Positions 43,475 to 55,720 of a DNA stretch of 64,000 nt are shown piece after piece; the first letter of the stretch is position 1; each line of letters begins with the position of its first letter. The DNA is from Sclerotinia nivalis (lineage: Eukaryota > Ascomycota > Leotiomycetes > Helotiales > Sclerotiniaceae): the NCBI GenBank assembly GCA_029531795.1, contig JAPEIS010000002.1, forward strand, positions 62,001 through 126,000. The letters are read 5' to 3'. The notes below the pieces were generated by a model. It was not told the DNA's origin and searched no databases. It saw only the letters and a program-made list of their open reading frames with translations. Position numbers and translations under genes: made by a program.

Positions 43475-44578
43475 CTAACCTCGAACATTGATGCCTCTCG
43501 TACTCTCAACCACGGACCTCAACTCCTTCAACTCATGCTCCAATGCTTGAATCTCTTCACTCAGATCAAATGTTTTTCCCAATTGCTCCATTAACTCCAG
43601 TTTCTCTCTTGCTATTTCCATGTCATTCCATAATCCGTTGAGATTCTCCCATTCTCCTTCATCAAAACACATTCCCCAACTTTGACACAAGGATTTGGAA
43701 GCAGCCACTTCTGTCGTATCACCATGAAGAAAAAGATACTTCCACATGACATTCCACTCTTTCCCCGCGTCAGAAGTCGCACATGTCCGTCTTAGTAGAT
43801 TAGCATGATGTAGATATTGTTCTCTGGGCACAGAACGAATTGCATCTCTTGAAACCGCGAATCTACCACAAAGAGCCATAAATTTATCCAGCATTTGATC
43901 ATTTGGAAAGTGTTGATAAAATAATGAGATTATAGAATCGTTTATCCCTGAGCTTGATGCATCCTGGAAGCAGAAGGGGAGGAAGCCGCGGGATTGCACG
44001 GTAGCGAGGTCGAGACGATTGATCAGGTCTGTTTCGGATAATGGAAACGTATACTTTGTCTTTTCCCATTTATCGACGAAGATAGAGATAGGCGAGAGGT
44101 TATCGTACGCTTCGTATATATACTTTAGGTAAATAAGGCTTTCTAAGCCTTTGGGCGAGGAGGCCGGGGGATTGTATTCGATGATTGCTAAGTTGTCTTT
44201 CTTTAGTTCTTTTGCCCATGACGTTGAATTACGGTTTGGTGTGGAGGAGGCAATTATGAGGCTAATAGTTGGGGAAGAGGTATTCGTAATGGTAGATGAA
44301 GTAGAGGAGGAGGGAGATGGAGCATTGAGGTATGAACGAAGCGCGGCAGGCCCTACCCAAAGAAAAGATGTGATAAATGCGATGCCTGTTAGTGAATAGA
44401 CGATGAATCGAATGTATTGAAAGATATTCGATGGATGTGATGTATTTCTAGACGCCGGTAGTAGCTTGACATCGTCTTGCTCTTGTTGTGGTAACCGCGA
44501 ATACTGTGGTAGACTTCCGCCTAACTTCTCCGACAAGATTTTATATCCCATCTTGGATTCGATATAAATATTAACCAT
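43475..44578 (-). CDS. DUF3431-like type II membrane protein
   Basis: A single exon encodes 367 aa. One transmembrane segment (about residues 55-75, FIVYSLTGIAFITSFLWVG) follows a short cytosolic tail, then a Ser/Thr-rich stem and a luminal domain. The domain has LIIASSTPNRNSTSWAKELK, YLKYIYEAYDNLSPISIFVD and ALCGRFAVSRDAIRSVPREQ. These match the DUF3431 family order (a glycosyltransferase-like fold is often suggested but not proven). The ending (LEHELKELRSVVEST) is a likely coiled coil. The start could be the in-frame ATG at residue 10 (MGYKIL). Function unknown. Confidence 0.75.
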   Translation of the reverse strand: MVNIYIESKMGYKILSEKLGGSLPQYSRLPQQEQDDVKLLPASRNTSHPSNIFQYIRFIVYSLTGIAFITSFLWVGPAALRSYLNAPSPSSSTSSTITNTSSPTISLIIASSTPNRNSTSWAKELKKDNLAIIEYNPPASSPKGLESLIYLKYIYEAYDNLSPISIFVDKWEKTKYTFPLSETDLINRLDLATVQSRGFLPFCFQDASSSGINDSIISLFYQHFPNDQMLDKFMALCGRFAVSRDAIRSVPREQYLHHANLLRRTCATSDAGKEWNVMWKYLFLHGDTTEVAASKSLCQSWGMCFDEGEWENLNGLWNDMEIAREKLELMEQLGKTFDLSEEIQALEHELKELRSVVESTRGINVRG

Positions 44579-46646
44579 ACGGGAGTCTTCAGTTAAAAGT
44601 GTAGGAGGAGGGGAGATATTTGATAGAATATATAAATGAACTGTCTCCCCACCTTTCTACCTTCGTTTATATTACAATATGTAGATCTCAACCACGATCA
44701 GTTACGGCTCAAGTAGGATCTTCACGTTAAATGAAGCCACCCTATCCTAAGCACAATAGCCTAGTAAGTTCAATTGAACTAGATTGCTAGGAGCGCTTGT
44801 CGTTTACTCTCATAGATGGCCAGGTTGCAGTCAGCCGTACTAAGTACAGTAATAAAGACCACTGTCATCTTAGCATTTAAGCGCCGGCCAAGAAGTTGTC
44901 GTGGTACGTGAAGCATCATGACAGAGGCCAGAACTTTGAGTCAACTGTCATGAGACTGAATTCTTGAGTGCAGTATCTTTTGCCATCCTTGCGATCGGGA
45001 CCCAGGTAAGATGTCACCACCCGGAGCGAAATTGATTGGTGTGATTCCTTCAATTCGTTCTCGATACTCCAAGAAGAGCAAGTTTGTGGGCGCAACCCAT
45101 TGTACCGGTACTCCAGTTTCTTCATTTTACGCCCCTTGATCCGCCAAGTTCGCTTCCTAGCATAGCATAGCCAACATCAATCGAATCTGCATATTACTGC
45201 TGTAGCCAAAATACCGGAGGGCATCTCCATTTACACCATGTGCTCTGCAGGTAAAAGAAGGTGAATGAATTGGATTCAATTTGGATGATCATATGATGAT
45301 ACATTGTGGTCATTTAGGTCAGCCATCATTGGCCATGGCACATTGCTTTGTTTGTATTACACAGACGCAGGAGGAGCTACTCCTATGCCATTGCCTTTGC
45401 TATTCCATCTCTGGTTATAGGCGTTAATGGTCTATATTTTAGTGATTTCTCCACTATAAACTCCACTAATGTTTGCTTTAAGGTTTATTGTTGGTCTATG
45501 CAGTCCTGTACTTTTTTATTTGGCCTCCTTTTCACTCCTTTGCAATGATTATTGGACCTCGAATATTTCTTTTTTCTTTATTCCAACAACAGCGACGACA
45601 ATGATATTTTCATCTCACGGAAAGATCAACTAACTAGTGAGTTACCATTTCTTCTCGCATTTCCAGATTGGCTTTTATCTCGAAAATAGGTTTTAGCTTA
45701 AAACTGCGCATCTTACCCCGCTATCCAATTTTGGGCATATATCTTCAGCCTCTTTGTGTTACAGTACCATTTGGCTGCAGCTTTAGGTCAATATGTACTT
45801 TGAGCCTGTATATGAGGTCGCATTCCTTCAACATCAGCTTCACGGCCATGTAAAGTTGTGTGGCTATGGGACGCCGAGTAAGGCTGGAAGGATCATCAGC
45901 TGGTCGTTCTTGCTTGGTTCATGCAACTGCATCACATTTACTTAAGTCAGACCTTGGGAGGACAAATAACACCAAAATACCCTTCGCCCCCTTCAAGATC
46001 TCATTTATCAATGTTTGCACGTCAAATTGTGTGAAAATCCACCATATATCGCCGTTAGATTCCAAGGCCTAAAGTTTCAGGTATTGGAGGGCTTTGTAGG
46101 TGCAATTTTTGGTTTGCGATTAAAGTGCTTCATTGCCAACTTTAGCCCTTTGACAGAAGATTTTAATCAATATCAATTCAATCTGTCTAATTTTTATATA
46201 TTCATCCGCATCTTCTTATATTCGTTGGCAATATAATAAATATAACAAAAGTGCTTTTACTAAATGGAGTTCCCTAGACCACAAAATACAGTGCTGTCAA
46301 TCAGTTTCTGTCCCACTTTTGCCAACGCGCGATATTAGCAATAAAGTCGGTCAGACTTTCGAATTCACTGCTGCCACAGCCATAGGAAATCTGGAAGCTC
46401 GAAACATCGGTCTGTGGCTGAAATTCCTTGTATAACTACCTATATAAGTATTTCTTGTACGCATTATACGTGGATTTGTTGTTGTCAGTTCAACGTGATA
46501 CTTGCCCAACGATTCACAAACTCGGAGATATTAGACATCAGCGCACAATTATCTTTCAGCTCTCATCATATACAGATATATATACGTCAGAGAGCCCCCC
46601 GATTCATCCCAAATTCTCGTTCTACAACTCTTGGAAACACGTCAAA
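44579..46646. other. 2.1 kb gene-free region
   Basis: No supported gene. Short frames at 44916-45125 and 45348-46236 have no recognised features. The stretch 46180-46270 is strongly AT-rich. The right end is the promoter and leader of the 2EXR gene. Confidence 0.45.
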
Positions 46647-47492
46647 ATGTCATCATTCTCACAATTTGGTAAACTCCCGATCGAACTTCAACTCAGAGTC
46701 TGGTCTTTCTCCCTGGATCCACATCGCATTATTCCACGCATCATCGAAGCCGACTACGATTCGAATAACTTCCCACACAAATATAAATCTCAGCCTCCAC
46801 CACTCACGCGAACATGTCGAGCCTCTCGTGAAGTTGCTCTTAAGAACTATTCAGTCCTCAATCCCTCTGCGGCAAAGGAACTGGGCGCCATATACTTCCA
46901 TCCCACCGTCGACATTTTATACTATTATCCCTCTTGCCAGCTCTCCGCCCACAAGAACTTTTGCTCGCTTGCCATAACATCATTCCTGGACCCGAAGCTC
47001 CCAACCCATCTTATCCAGCACATAATGTTCACACAATCATACCTCACACATCGGGCACGTGATTCATTCCTCTGCCCAATTCCAGAGTTGAGACATTTCG
47101 GAAATATCAAGACGTTATACATCGCATTACCAAGTCATGCGGAATTGGAAATAGAAGCTAGGATTTGGTATAAACAACTCATGCGATTCACACCAGATTT
47201 TGAGCTGCCACTGCATCCTCACATCACAGCTTCTTATGCACGCGAAAAACTCGAAGAGGCGACTGGACGCCGAGATGTTGTACCTGGTTATACATTACTA
47301 GCCGAAGATAAAGGAAGTTTGCGCAAACATCAGGTTACGAGTTGTTTTGGATGGCAAGAGGGTGGTGTGAAGGGTGCGTGGGTTTGTGGTGATGGGCCTG
47401 GAAGAAGTGGTGGTGAAATTAGGAAGGGAGAGGATTGGTTAGGTAGAGAGTTACCGGCAGTGAGATATCTAAGAGGTGTGCCAAAGGAATAG
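46647..47492 (+). CDS. 2EXR domain protein
   Basis: A single exon from the ATG at 46647 encodes 281 aa. The N-terminus carries the 2EXR signature FGKLPIELQLRVWSFSLDPH, followed by PPLTRTCRASREVALKNY and VDILYYYPSCQL. The family is abundant in Leotiomycetes and other Pezizomycotina. It resembles an F-box-like helical start (LPxEL/RxxIW) and its role is unknown. The open frame extends further upstream but without an ATG, and the family start fits 46647. No membrane segment or signal peptide. Confidence 0.82.
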   Translation: MSSFSQFGKLPIELQLRVWSFSLDPHRIIPRIIEADYDSNNFPHKYKSQPPPLTRTCRASREVALKNYSVLNPSAAKELGAIYFHPTVDILYYYPSCQLSAHKNFCSLAITSFLDPKLPTHLIQHIMFTQSYLTHRARDSFLCPIPELRHFGNIKTLYIALPSHAELEIEARIWYKQLMRFTPDFELPLHPHITASYAREKLEEATGRRDVVPGYTLLAEDKGSLRKHQVTSCFGWQEGGVKGAWVCGDGPGRSGGEIRKGEDWLGRELPAVRYLRGVPKE

Positions 47493-48560
47493 TTGGATTA
47501 CTTGACTGGAAATAATGTTGTATACGGCTGCATATATAAGTCGCGTTGAGACCTCTCAAACCTAGGTGGAAATAATCTGAGAGGGGATACTAATGTCTAA
47601 TATCGAGTTTGACAATGATTTGTCAGTAATCAAGAAAGTCTGAAGGAACAAAATTATTTGGGTAGATATGGTAGGACGCAAAGAATCAAGATTCCCCTTT
47701 AAATGGACCACGGATATTCAAAAAATTCCAAGTCAAAATCAAATCACACGAAAAAACAACCATTCACAGTCACCGAACATACAATCTACAATTTCTCCTT
47801 TTGGAATCCCCAAGAAAATGATATCAACCTTCAAAACCACTCGAAAAACCAAACCTCGTAAGCTTCAAATCGTCCACCAAGCGCACCCAACGGAAACGAG
47901 TATCCTTTCCAAAATGGGACTTCCATCGATTCACCAGGTGGATCCATCGGATAAGCTAACCACCAGCAAGGTACAGCTGGGTTTGCACAGATCAGTGCTT
48001 GCTCTGCGCTGTTGAGTTTGAAACAAATTCATGGAGCGTATGGGTACTGGGATGTTCTATTGGGTGGGAACTTGGAAGGTGTTTTCGAGGGCCCGTTTTC
48101 GAGGAATGATGGTAAGGGAAAGGGGTACGGAGGAAAGGGACTGGATACCGGTATCCCTGTGATTATCGATATGTAGGGTATTGAACAGGGGTATGTTGAA
48201 AAAGAAAAATGGATAGATAAAGCGTGCTTTGAGTAGAACTATGCATTCATTGTGCAAGAAATGTATTGGTATAAAAATTTGTGCGTTCATGAATTATGAT
48301 CTCGCCAGATTGATTGTGTGTTTGCTTGCTTTCCTTCCTGCTTCCTTCCGCGGTTTGTGTGAGCCATATTAAGATATTTCTGGATCGTGACTCGTGCATA
48401 TCCTTCATTCTATATCTGCCATTACCTCGTCCTCCATATTTTCAACTCAATCCTCTGCCTTCACTTGTCTTGTGCAACTCCGGATTACTTCCCCCTCCTC
48501 CGCCTCCGACTTTTCCCCTTCTCCTTCCATACTCTATACCAATTCCTCCTGATCCATCAA
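47493..48560. other. Intergenic region
   Basis: A 115-codon basic open frame (47668-48015, +) has no recognised family or intron-joined extension; it may be spurious. No other gene is seen. Confidence 0.4.
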
Positions 48561-48935
48561 TCACGCCCCATAAACCATCTGAATAACCTCCCCATCCTCC
48601 AACACACTACTACTCCCCGTCACAAAAGTAACCTTCTCCTTCCCAGGCACCGTATAACTGATCGTCGAACTATCCTTCCCCACAACAGTCGTAGCAATAT
48701 AATTCACATTATTACATGGTATAGCGATCGCAACCTGGCTACTCAGATATCCATCCGAATCGGCGATGAGCAAAGAGGAAACATCGTTGTAAGTAATGGT
48801 GCAGGAAACGTTGTTGGGGGTATCGATGAGATTTGCGTCCCAGCGGGCGGATGCGAGGTTGTAGGTGCTTGTGTAGTCGAGGGCGAGGATGGGTGTGAGG
48901 AGGGTCAATAGGGTGAGGGGGATTGTGATGTGCAT
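48561..48935 (-). CDS. Small secreted protein
   Basis: A single exon encodes 124 aa. A clear signal peptide, MHITIPLTLLTLLTPILA, precedes LDYTSTYNLASARWDA. The mature part (~106 aa) has only two cysteines (SCTITY, AIPCNNV), one NxS site and a beta-rich look, suggesting one disulfide. No known domain is recognised. Small size, secretion signal and lack of a family are compatible with a candidate effector or cell-wall protein, but nothing more specific can be said. Confidence 0.65.
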   Translation of the reverse strand: MHITIPLTLLTLLTPILALDYTSTYNLASARWDANLIDTPNNVSCTITYNDVSSLLIADSDGYLSSQVAIAIPCNNVNYIATTVVGKDSSTISYTVPGKEKVTFVTGSSSVLEDGEVIQMVYGA

Positions 48936-50389
48936 TTTGAATGGATGGTCTTTTTAGAGGCGATCGATGGAGTGATTATTAAACTTGCAAATATGAAGAC
49001 AACTAACGAGAAGAAATGTCTAATAGTGAGAGATGAATCGGGGTATCAAGAAACGAATAGCGTCGGCGGACAAAAATGAGGGCGGGCGGACAAGATATAT
49101 ATCTCGTCATATCAACTCTGAACTTTCCCATTGCATTACTGACCCAAGAAACTCCGTACAAAAGCAATTTCGTAAGCGCGGCAACAAAAGGCCCCGCAAA
49201 AGCATGGCAAGCCGCCCATTCTGTCTCTATCCGTCTAGTCTTTCCTATAATAAGAACGTAAATCCTTCTTATCTAATAAACCGCATCGAAACAATTTTTG
49301 TTCTTTGAGCATAAAGACTATAAATATGGAACCAAGAGATCTCAATTTCCAAACTTGGACTATCGAAGTGGGAGATGAAGGGGTGTGCACGGATGTTTGG
49401 TGTTGGGGGTTTCCAAGATGGGCGAGTGAAGCCTTGGGACTTGGCGCTGCTAATTTGTGCGCGGTGGGGATCCGAGGAAAATTTATGTTGGCCGTCGTAT
49501 ATCTCATACAAGCCATTGCGTTCCTTCCCAATGGAAGATTTTGCTGTTCATATATATATATTCTCTTGAGGTTTCAGTGAGTGCTTGGAGCTTGGTTGGT
49601 ATATATTCCTATGGCGATGGTAGGAACGAAATTCATTTGGTCCACCTAGGGCTCGAGATGGATTAAAATTTCTTCGGTTTGAATGTTTCACCTGATCTTG
49701 GAGTTTTGAACCTGTGCTTGGAACTTGGCATTGATGTTTTCAGCACAATGTGATCTGGAACTAGGAGAACATTCCCATCTCATCTTTGTGGTCTTGTAAT
49801 GGCATTGGCCTTGGCGTTCAGATGAACACCTGGCTATTGGCCCTTGGCCTAATTCATGAAGACAAGATTGTGTGACTTCTGCTCACAAATTTTGAAGATC
49901 TTGGAGTAGACGGAAAGCCATGGCGTAGGAACAGTCATATTCTATGGAATCAACCAGTCGTTGTTAGGTGAGAGTGATAATGTACCTTTGTTTTCCTGTC
50001 TCATTGACCCCGGATACTTGTTGGTGCAATGACAACTCATCCTCTTATAAAGACTCAGCCTTATTTCTCGCGTCCTCAAAGCTTGCAAGGTACCACCATT
50101 CCTGGGATTTCGATACATCCCTATACGTGTCAAAATCCCTTTCTGCCGGCGACAGGAGCTATTATAAGTCCCTCTTCACAGTCGTGTGTTCTACTGCCAT
50201 GACTTGAAGGAGATGAATGTCTCCATTCAATTTGTGGAGTCCCTTGATAAGAAGGTTTCGAGCGTCCTCGCACAATCCTTGTGAAAATCTTCAGCAGATA
50301 TATTTTAGAATGATCCCTCCAGTCGTCAAATAATAGTTAATATTGAAAGACTCGTCTCCGATACGAAGGGTTTCGCTAGGTTCTTCTGA
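48936..50389. other. Intergenic region
   Basis: Short overlapping frames between 49235 and 49670 on both strands have no recognisable features. No gene is supported. Confidence 0.45.
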
Positions 50390-51491
50390 CTACACACTAT
50401 CAGAAACGCCAGTACCATCGAGCAGTTTGACACATTCGACACGCATCGTACCACCCAGGCAATGACCGTATGAATCGGATGTAGTTGTTTGAACCTGAAC
50501 ATCAAGAATTTTAAAATCACTCGCCGTCCAAGGGCTCGGACGGTCATCATATGGCGTTGTGACAAAGGAGTAGATTCTGTCGTATCTTTGAGATCCGTTC
50601 CTACTCGCCCATGACCAGCTTGATCCCCGCAGTGGAAGTGGTCCAGCCCCATGCTCATCATTCGCAGACCATACCAGCGCGCGGGGTAAATGTTCCTTCC
50701 ATATTCCTGCAAGATATTCAAAGTTATATTCGTTGGCAAAATGTTTAACAATACCTGACAATGCCATTAGCTTGCCATTGCTTATTGTCAACTGACTTTT
50801 TAAATAGTTTTCGACAACAATTGACCAGGCACGACGAAAGTTATGTTTTCGAGACTGTACAGTGCTCCAGTCCTCAAAATTGGCTGGTCTGGTTTCCTGG
50901 AATGTCTCATAGTGTACGCGAGTATGACATTCAAATATGATCTGGGGTCTTCCGAAGTTTATTGTTCTAGGACTTAAGAAACGTTCTTCGAAGTTCCATG
51001 CTCTCTGGTACAATGGTGAATCTCAACAGGATCGCCTATACATCGATCCATCGACACAAACCGAGGCAAGCCTTGTATTGTCTCTGTCGCAATCATTGGC
51101 TCCAAAGCTATTCTGTTCCTCTATAGGCGTCATTAAATTGATCGTTCAGACAAGATTCAGGTGCCTGTCAAGGAACAATCCATCGTTACCATCCCGTGCC
51201 CCAGTGGCGGTTATGTTGAGGCTAGAACCGCGTAAACACTGGCCATAAGAGCAGACTCTTTCAGCCAATCATTAGCATCGTCTTGAATGATACACAAAGA
51301 GTCTATCCGAAGGTAATGCCGAATTTTAAAGCCACCTTCACTGCATCCTGGAATGTTTTGGTCAGGCTGGACAAAGGTATATCTTTCTGGAAACATGAGA
51401 GGTTGCTATTGAGCAGTTTGAAAAAATCGAGGTTTCCCCGTACATGACTGAGGTTGCGTATTTGGTACGAAGAGGTATGATTGAAGTACAA
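50390..51491 (-). pseudogene. Decayed HET-domain gene
   Basis: Minus-strand fragments run in order through different frames: NLSHVRGNLDFFKLLNSNL and FQKDIPLSSLTKTFQDAVKV, then LRIDSLCIIQDDANDWLKES, then ITATGARDGNDGLFLDRH up to a TGA. After another shift comes MYQRAWNFEERFLSPRTINF, LSGIVKHFANEYNFEYLAGI and LPLRGSSWSWASRNG. These are the canonical blocks of the fungal heterokaryon-incompatibility (HET) domain and its C-terminal region. Frame breaks near 51318, 51245 and 51020 and the stop show it is inactive. HET proteins trigger nonself recognition death; this copy should not. Confidence 0.75.
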
Positions 51492-53836
51492 AGGCGAACA
51501 TGGTAACGATGTTTCGTTTTGGAAAAGCTGATTTGGAGCAATCGTGACAGTAATCTTGAAGTTGATTCTGTTATCGCTTTACACCTTTCATGGTTATCGA
51601 TGCGATTTTGAAGCCATTTCTTTGCAAAAGTAATACTGGCAGTAGATCCAGACGACTTCTTAATCTTAAGACTTTAAACTAGTATATCAGACCCATGTAT
51701 ACCAGCTTCTTCAATATCAGTGAAATGATAGGCAATACTCCTCCGTGAACGATGGAAGTCGGACTAGTCCTTGACGTCCTTCTTGACTACTTCATTCCAT
51801 TTGGTTTACCTCGTCTAACAAAGAGAATTGAGCGCACCTAGTTCGGGCCTGAGAATGATAATTTCTGCATGCTTGTAATTTTCTGGCCACGGTAATGTCT
51901 GCTGTGTATTTTGAGCCACAATGCGTCCTGGTCGATGTAATTGGCTGGCAAATGGCTCGGACTTGAAATCTGGTAAGTACGAGTCTACATACTGCACAGC
52001 CTTGGCTAGCGCTACAAGACTCGGAGCTGTTTAACCGCAGAAATCCGGGAAAATGCGCATGCTATGATTTTGGTATTGAGATAGTTATGGCGCGTTCTCG
52101 CAGTCTGTGCAAATCGGAAACTTCAAGATCTCTCCAACCGAGTTCTTCTCCAGCACAAAATATGGCATTGTGAAGTATGAGAGTTGTTGAAGAGAGAAAC
52201 AAATGAGACGAGAAGCGACAAAATTTATAATGGCTAGCCAAACACTGCCATCATACACGACCCATGCAATGAGGCCATGCATATAAGACCAATAATTGAT
52301 CAAGATCACTTGCAAAACCATTAGCTTTGCAGATAAGGGGAGATCTCCCGACCGCACGAGAGATATCTGCATACAATCGCTTTTTCGGCTTTGTCCATCT
52401 GAAAGACATTCATTCAGAGTATGATTTGAACGACCCATCGTCGATCCGAGAATGAAAGGTAAAATTACAAATGAAGGGGAGAGCAATGGCACATCTGAAG
52501 ACTTTGGGGATACACGTCCAAACAAACGGCAGTTGTGGTCGAACTGCAAACCCTTTGGTATGTACGACGGAGCTCTGAATTCTCGGTATGAATATGGGCA
52601 CCTAGATTATCCTGAAAATTTTCGAGAATAGATGATGTCTGTGAAGGTATTGGCAGCGAAATTAGTGAAAGATATGGTGCCATAGACCGGCAGTAATCCA
52701 CCAAAAGAGAGCCCCAATGAAGAAGATATGTTCCCAGACTTTTCCGGGCTCGCCTTTCGAATATCAACACCTCGTGAATGGTAATCCCTTTGCCTAGACT
52801 TTGGGATGATCAAGAGGCTGGGAGGCACTACCTGAAATTTGAAGATAATCCGTCAGCAGAACTGTTTGCAAAGCCATTCAAACTCGGCGAGGCTGCACAA
52901 ATACTAGAAAGCGGGTTTTTGTCTCATGGCTATAAACATGATGACCAAACGTCTGAAACTAATCGAGAAGCTGGGATGGGCTACGAGCATCGCGACGATA
53001 GAACAGGAACCACTGCCTGTTGCAATACACTATGCATCGAACGGGCCAGATTTGAACATATCCGAGCCACCAATTCGTAATCTTACAATCTATCGAGCTG
53101 CCAAGAACCTAGGAGCTATGCACTTACTTATATTGGTCTTGTAGGCTTTGAAACAACTAAACTTCAGGTCTCCTGCCAAACCCAAGAAGTTTCCATCCAA
53201 GGCTTACCACATGCTCAAATCAAGTCGTTCGAATCATCGCTGTGTTCCGGATGAATATTGAGGCCGTGCCACTACATGCAAATGTGAATTTTACTTTCCT
53301 GGTGGAAAAAAAAATGGCCAGAAGTCGGCGAAGTGAAAATTGTTTGGTGTTGAGGAAGCTTTGTCGAAGTATTCCAAAGAGTTAATAAACAGAGCCGCGT
53401 GGTTGTGGAATATTTTCTCGCACGAGTTTCTTCGCAGGGATCAGATGATATATCAGGAGCAAAGGGGGTAGGAGTCTAGGATTTCGGTTATTTGTATGAC
53501 CTTTCTCACTACCTATCAAATGAAGATGAAATGTAACCCTTGCTTCTCTTACCAAATCAATCAAAGTCTTCATTTTACACAACATCGATATTGATGTAAA
53601 CAAACATTTTACTTAATCTTTTGGTAACTAAAACAACCACAAAATTTGAAAATCATACTTCCAACCATCCAACTGCACTTCCAATCTCCAAACATCGATT
53701 CAACAACTAACACACCCTAGCACTAAAAGCCCAGTAACCAAACCAACAAGCCACTCACCCCTACATATTCCACGAACAACACCTAAACAAATAATAACCA
53801 ATACCCCAAACCCACCACCCCAATCCATTTACCTAC
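51492..53836. other. 2.3 kb region with unresolved fragments
   Basis: Overlapping minus-strand frames (52085-52549, 52465-52770, 52607-52828) contain hydrophobic stretches such as LGLSFGGLLPVYG and LIAWVVYDGSVWLAIINF. They may be remains of one membrane protein in different frames, but I do not recognise a family. The segment 53640-53836 is an AC-rich 3' flank of the AAA gene. Confidence 0.35.
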
Positions 53837-55720
53837 TCACTGCGCTCCCACACCACCATGCCCACCCACCCCCGCCATCATGCGCGCCATTTGAATAGGA
53901 TGAGGATGAGGAGGAGGAGCAGGACCACCCATCCTATGCGGACCGCGAACCTTCTCAGCGACCACCAGCTCATCCGCATGATGCATTTCTTCTAGGAGGA
54001 TCTTGGCTTGAGTAATAAGCGCATTGAGAAAGATGTTGTTTTTTAAATGCTCGGGAATATCGATTTTGGGGAGGGTTTTCCGTGTTGCGGATTGCGTGGT
54101 TGGTTCGGCTCCGGTTGTTTCCTGATTGGTTTGGACAGATTGGGGTTCGTTGATGATACCTTCCATGCTATCTTCCTTCTCTACCACAATCCCGTCTTCT
54201 GTAGATGTAGAAGTAGAAGTAGGAGTATCATTCTCACCCACATCCCCAACATCTTCCCCCGCACCACTAGCACCCCTCGCAATACCCAACAAAGTAATAA
54301 CAAAAAGTTCCTTCAAATAAGCAAAACTAAACCCCTCCGTCACCTTCGCCACAACAGCACACACCTCCTCCGCAAACTCCACCATCTGACTCCCACTCCC
54401 ACTCCCACTCCCACTCCCACTCCCCGCCAACTTCCTCCTCCAAAACTCCACATAAAGCCTCCTCTCCCCCTCATCCGGCACTTTAAAATGATACTTCCGA
54501 TCAAACCTACTCGGCCTCCTACTAATCGCCGGATCCAAAGATCCAAGATGATTCGTACTACCAATCATCAGAATGCCATCATTAGATTCCAAACCATCGA
54601 CCTCGTTTAAGAAGTACGAACGGGTTTTATCCGTGACGAGCGAGTCGAGATCTTCGAAGATGAGGAGACATGGGGCCATTTTTCGGGCGTGCTGGAAAAT
54701 TGTCCCGATGGACCATTTTTGGCTGTGGCATTCGCCGTCGAAGGATTTGATGTAGAGGCTAGGGATGGGGATGGGGCGTTGGGAGAGGTTGGACATGAGG
54801 GCTTTGATAGAGATTGTTTTGCCGTTTCCTGGGCGGGGTTGTTAGCGTGGAGTCATGTTGGAGGAGAACGTTGGAGGAAGTAGATTGAGGGATGCAAAGG
54901 AAGATATTATGGAGTAGGCAGGAGAGATTGTTACTAGTCCTGTTGACATGCATAATGATAATTCAAAAGAAACTAGTAGCTCACCTGGCACACCATGTAA
55001 AATAATTCCACGTTTCCATGGCACGGCTAGCTTCTTGTATAAAGCCTGATTGTCAAAAAATCCCTGAACATCAGCAATAAGGCTTTTCTTCATTGTTGGA
55101 TCAAGTATGACTTCATCCCAAGAGGAATTCTTGACAGATTCGTAAAGATCCTTATCTTTTCCCCATCTTTGGTTATCGAAGACGTATATCTCATCATGGA
55201 GTTCACTGGTCCAGGTACCGACAGTGAGAATCAAAGAATCTATTGCTTCGAGAGGACCTTCCTCCAAAGCACGCCCCTCCAAGGGTGCAAGAATAAATTG
55301 CAAGGCTACCGTTCTGCCCCATGGAAGGTCGTGCTGCGCTCGATAAACAATATAATCCTTCTCTTCCCATGTATAAATCCACCTGCCGAAGAAAACATGA
55401 TCCACGACCGTCTTCGGTTTGTTGGAAAGACGAGAACCTGGTGCTTTGTATGTTCGGAGTGTCCAGTCAGCATCTTCATCGTCGCGAATAGCTACTGCAA
55501 AGCCGGCATTGGCGAAACCGATGAGATCACATGCATCGGGACTGCTTTGGACGACATGGTATTTCGGATAACATTTCTTGAGATAGTCGAAGAAGATGAG
55601 TGGGACAGACGTAGCCGGGGCATTGTTTTGTGCTTTCCAGCCCTCGAAAGCTGCTCCATGATCACCGATCTGGTGCCTCCGTGCATTTACCCATCTTATA
55701 TCGGCCGTTGCGATAGACAT
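53837..55720 (-). CDS. BCS1-like AAA ATPase
   Basis: Two exons (55720-54985 and 54828-53837; 156 bp intron) give 575 aa. The intron falls in the Walker A motif, and joining restores GIILHGVPGNGKTISIKAL. Walker B is LLIFEDLDSL, and the sensor/SRH region reads GILMIGSTNHLGSLDPAISR plus RPSRFDRKYHF, including arginine fingers. The N-terminal ~240 residues are a fungal-specific region (FFGRWIYTWEEKDYIVYRAQ). No transmembrane segment is seen, so it may not be a true mitochondrial Bcs1; it belongs to the broad AAA group of fungal paralogues with unknown substrates. A (Gly-Ser) run encoded by a hexanucleotide repeat lies at ~382-393. An upstream in-frame ATG at 55789 would add 23 residues. Confidence 0.85.
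54389..54424. repeat. (ACTCCC)6 coding microsatellite
   Basis: Six perfect hexanucleotide units lie inside the AAA gene and encode an alternating Gly-Ser run on the minus strand. The unit length preserves frame, so copy number could vary without breaking the protein. Confidence 0.9.

Noticed and set aside
47668..48015. 115-codon basic plus-strand frame
   Set aside because: No family features and low-complexity Lys/Ser/Thr composition; not supported as a gene.
52085..52828. Overlapping hydrophobic minus-strand frames, possibly one broken membrane protein
   Set aside because: Could not be joined into a recognised family or consistent splice pattern, so noted only as unresolved.
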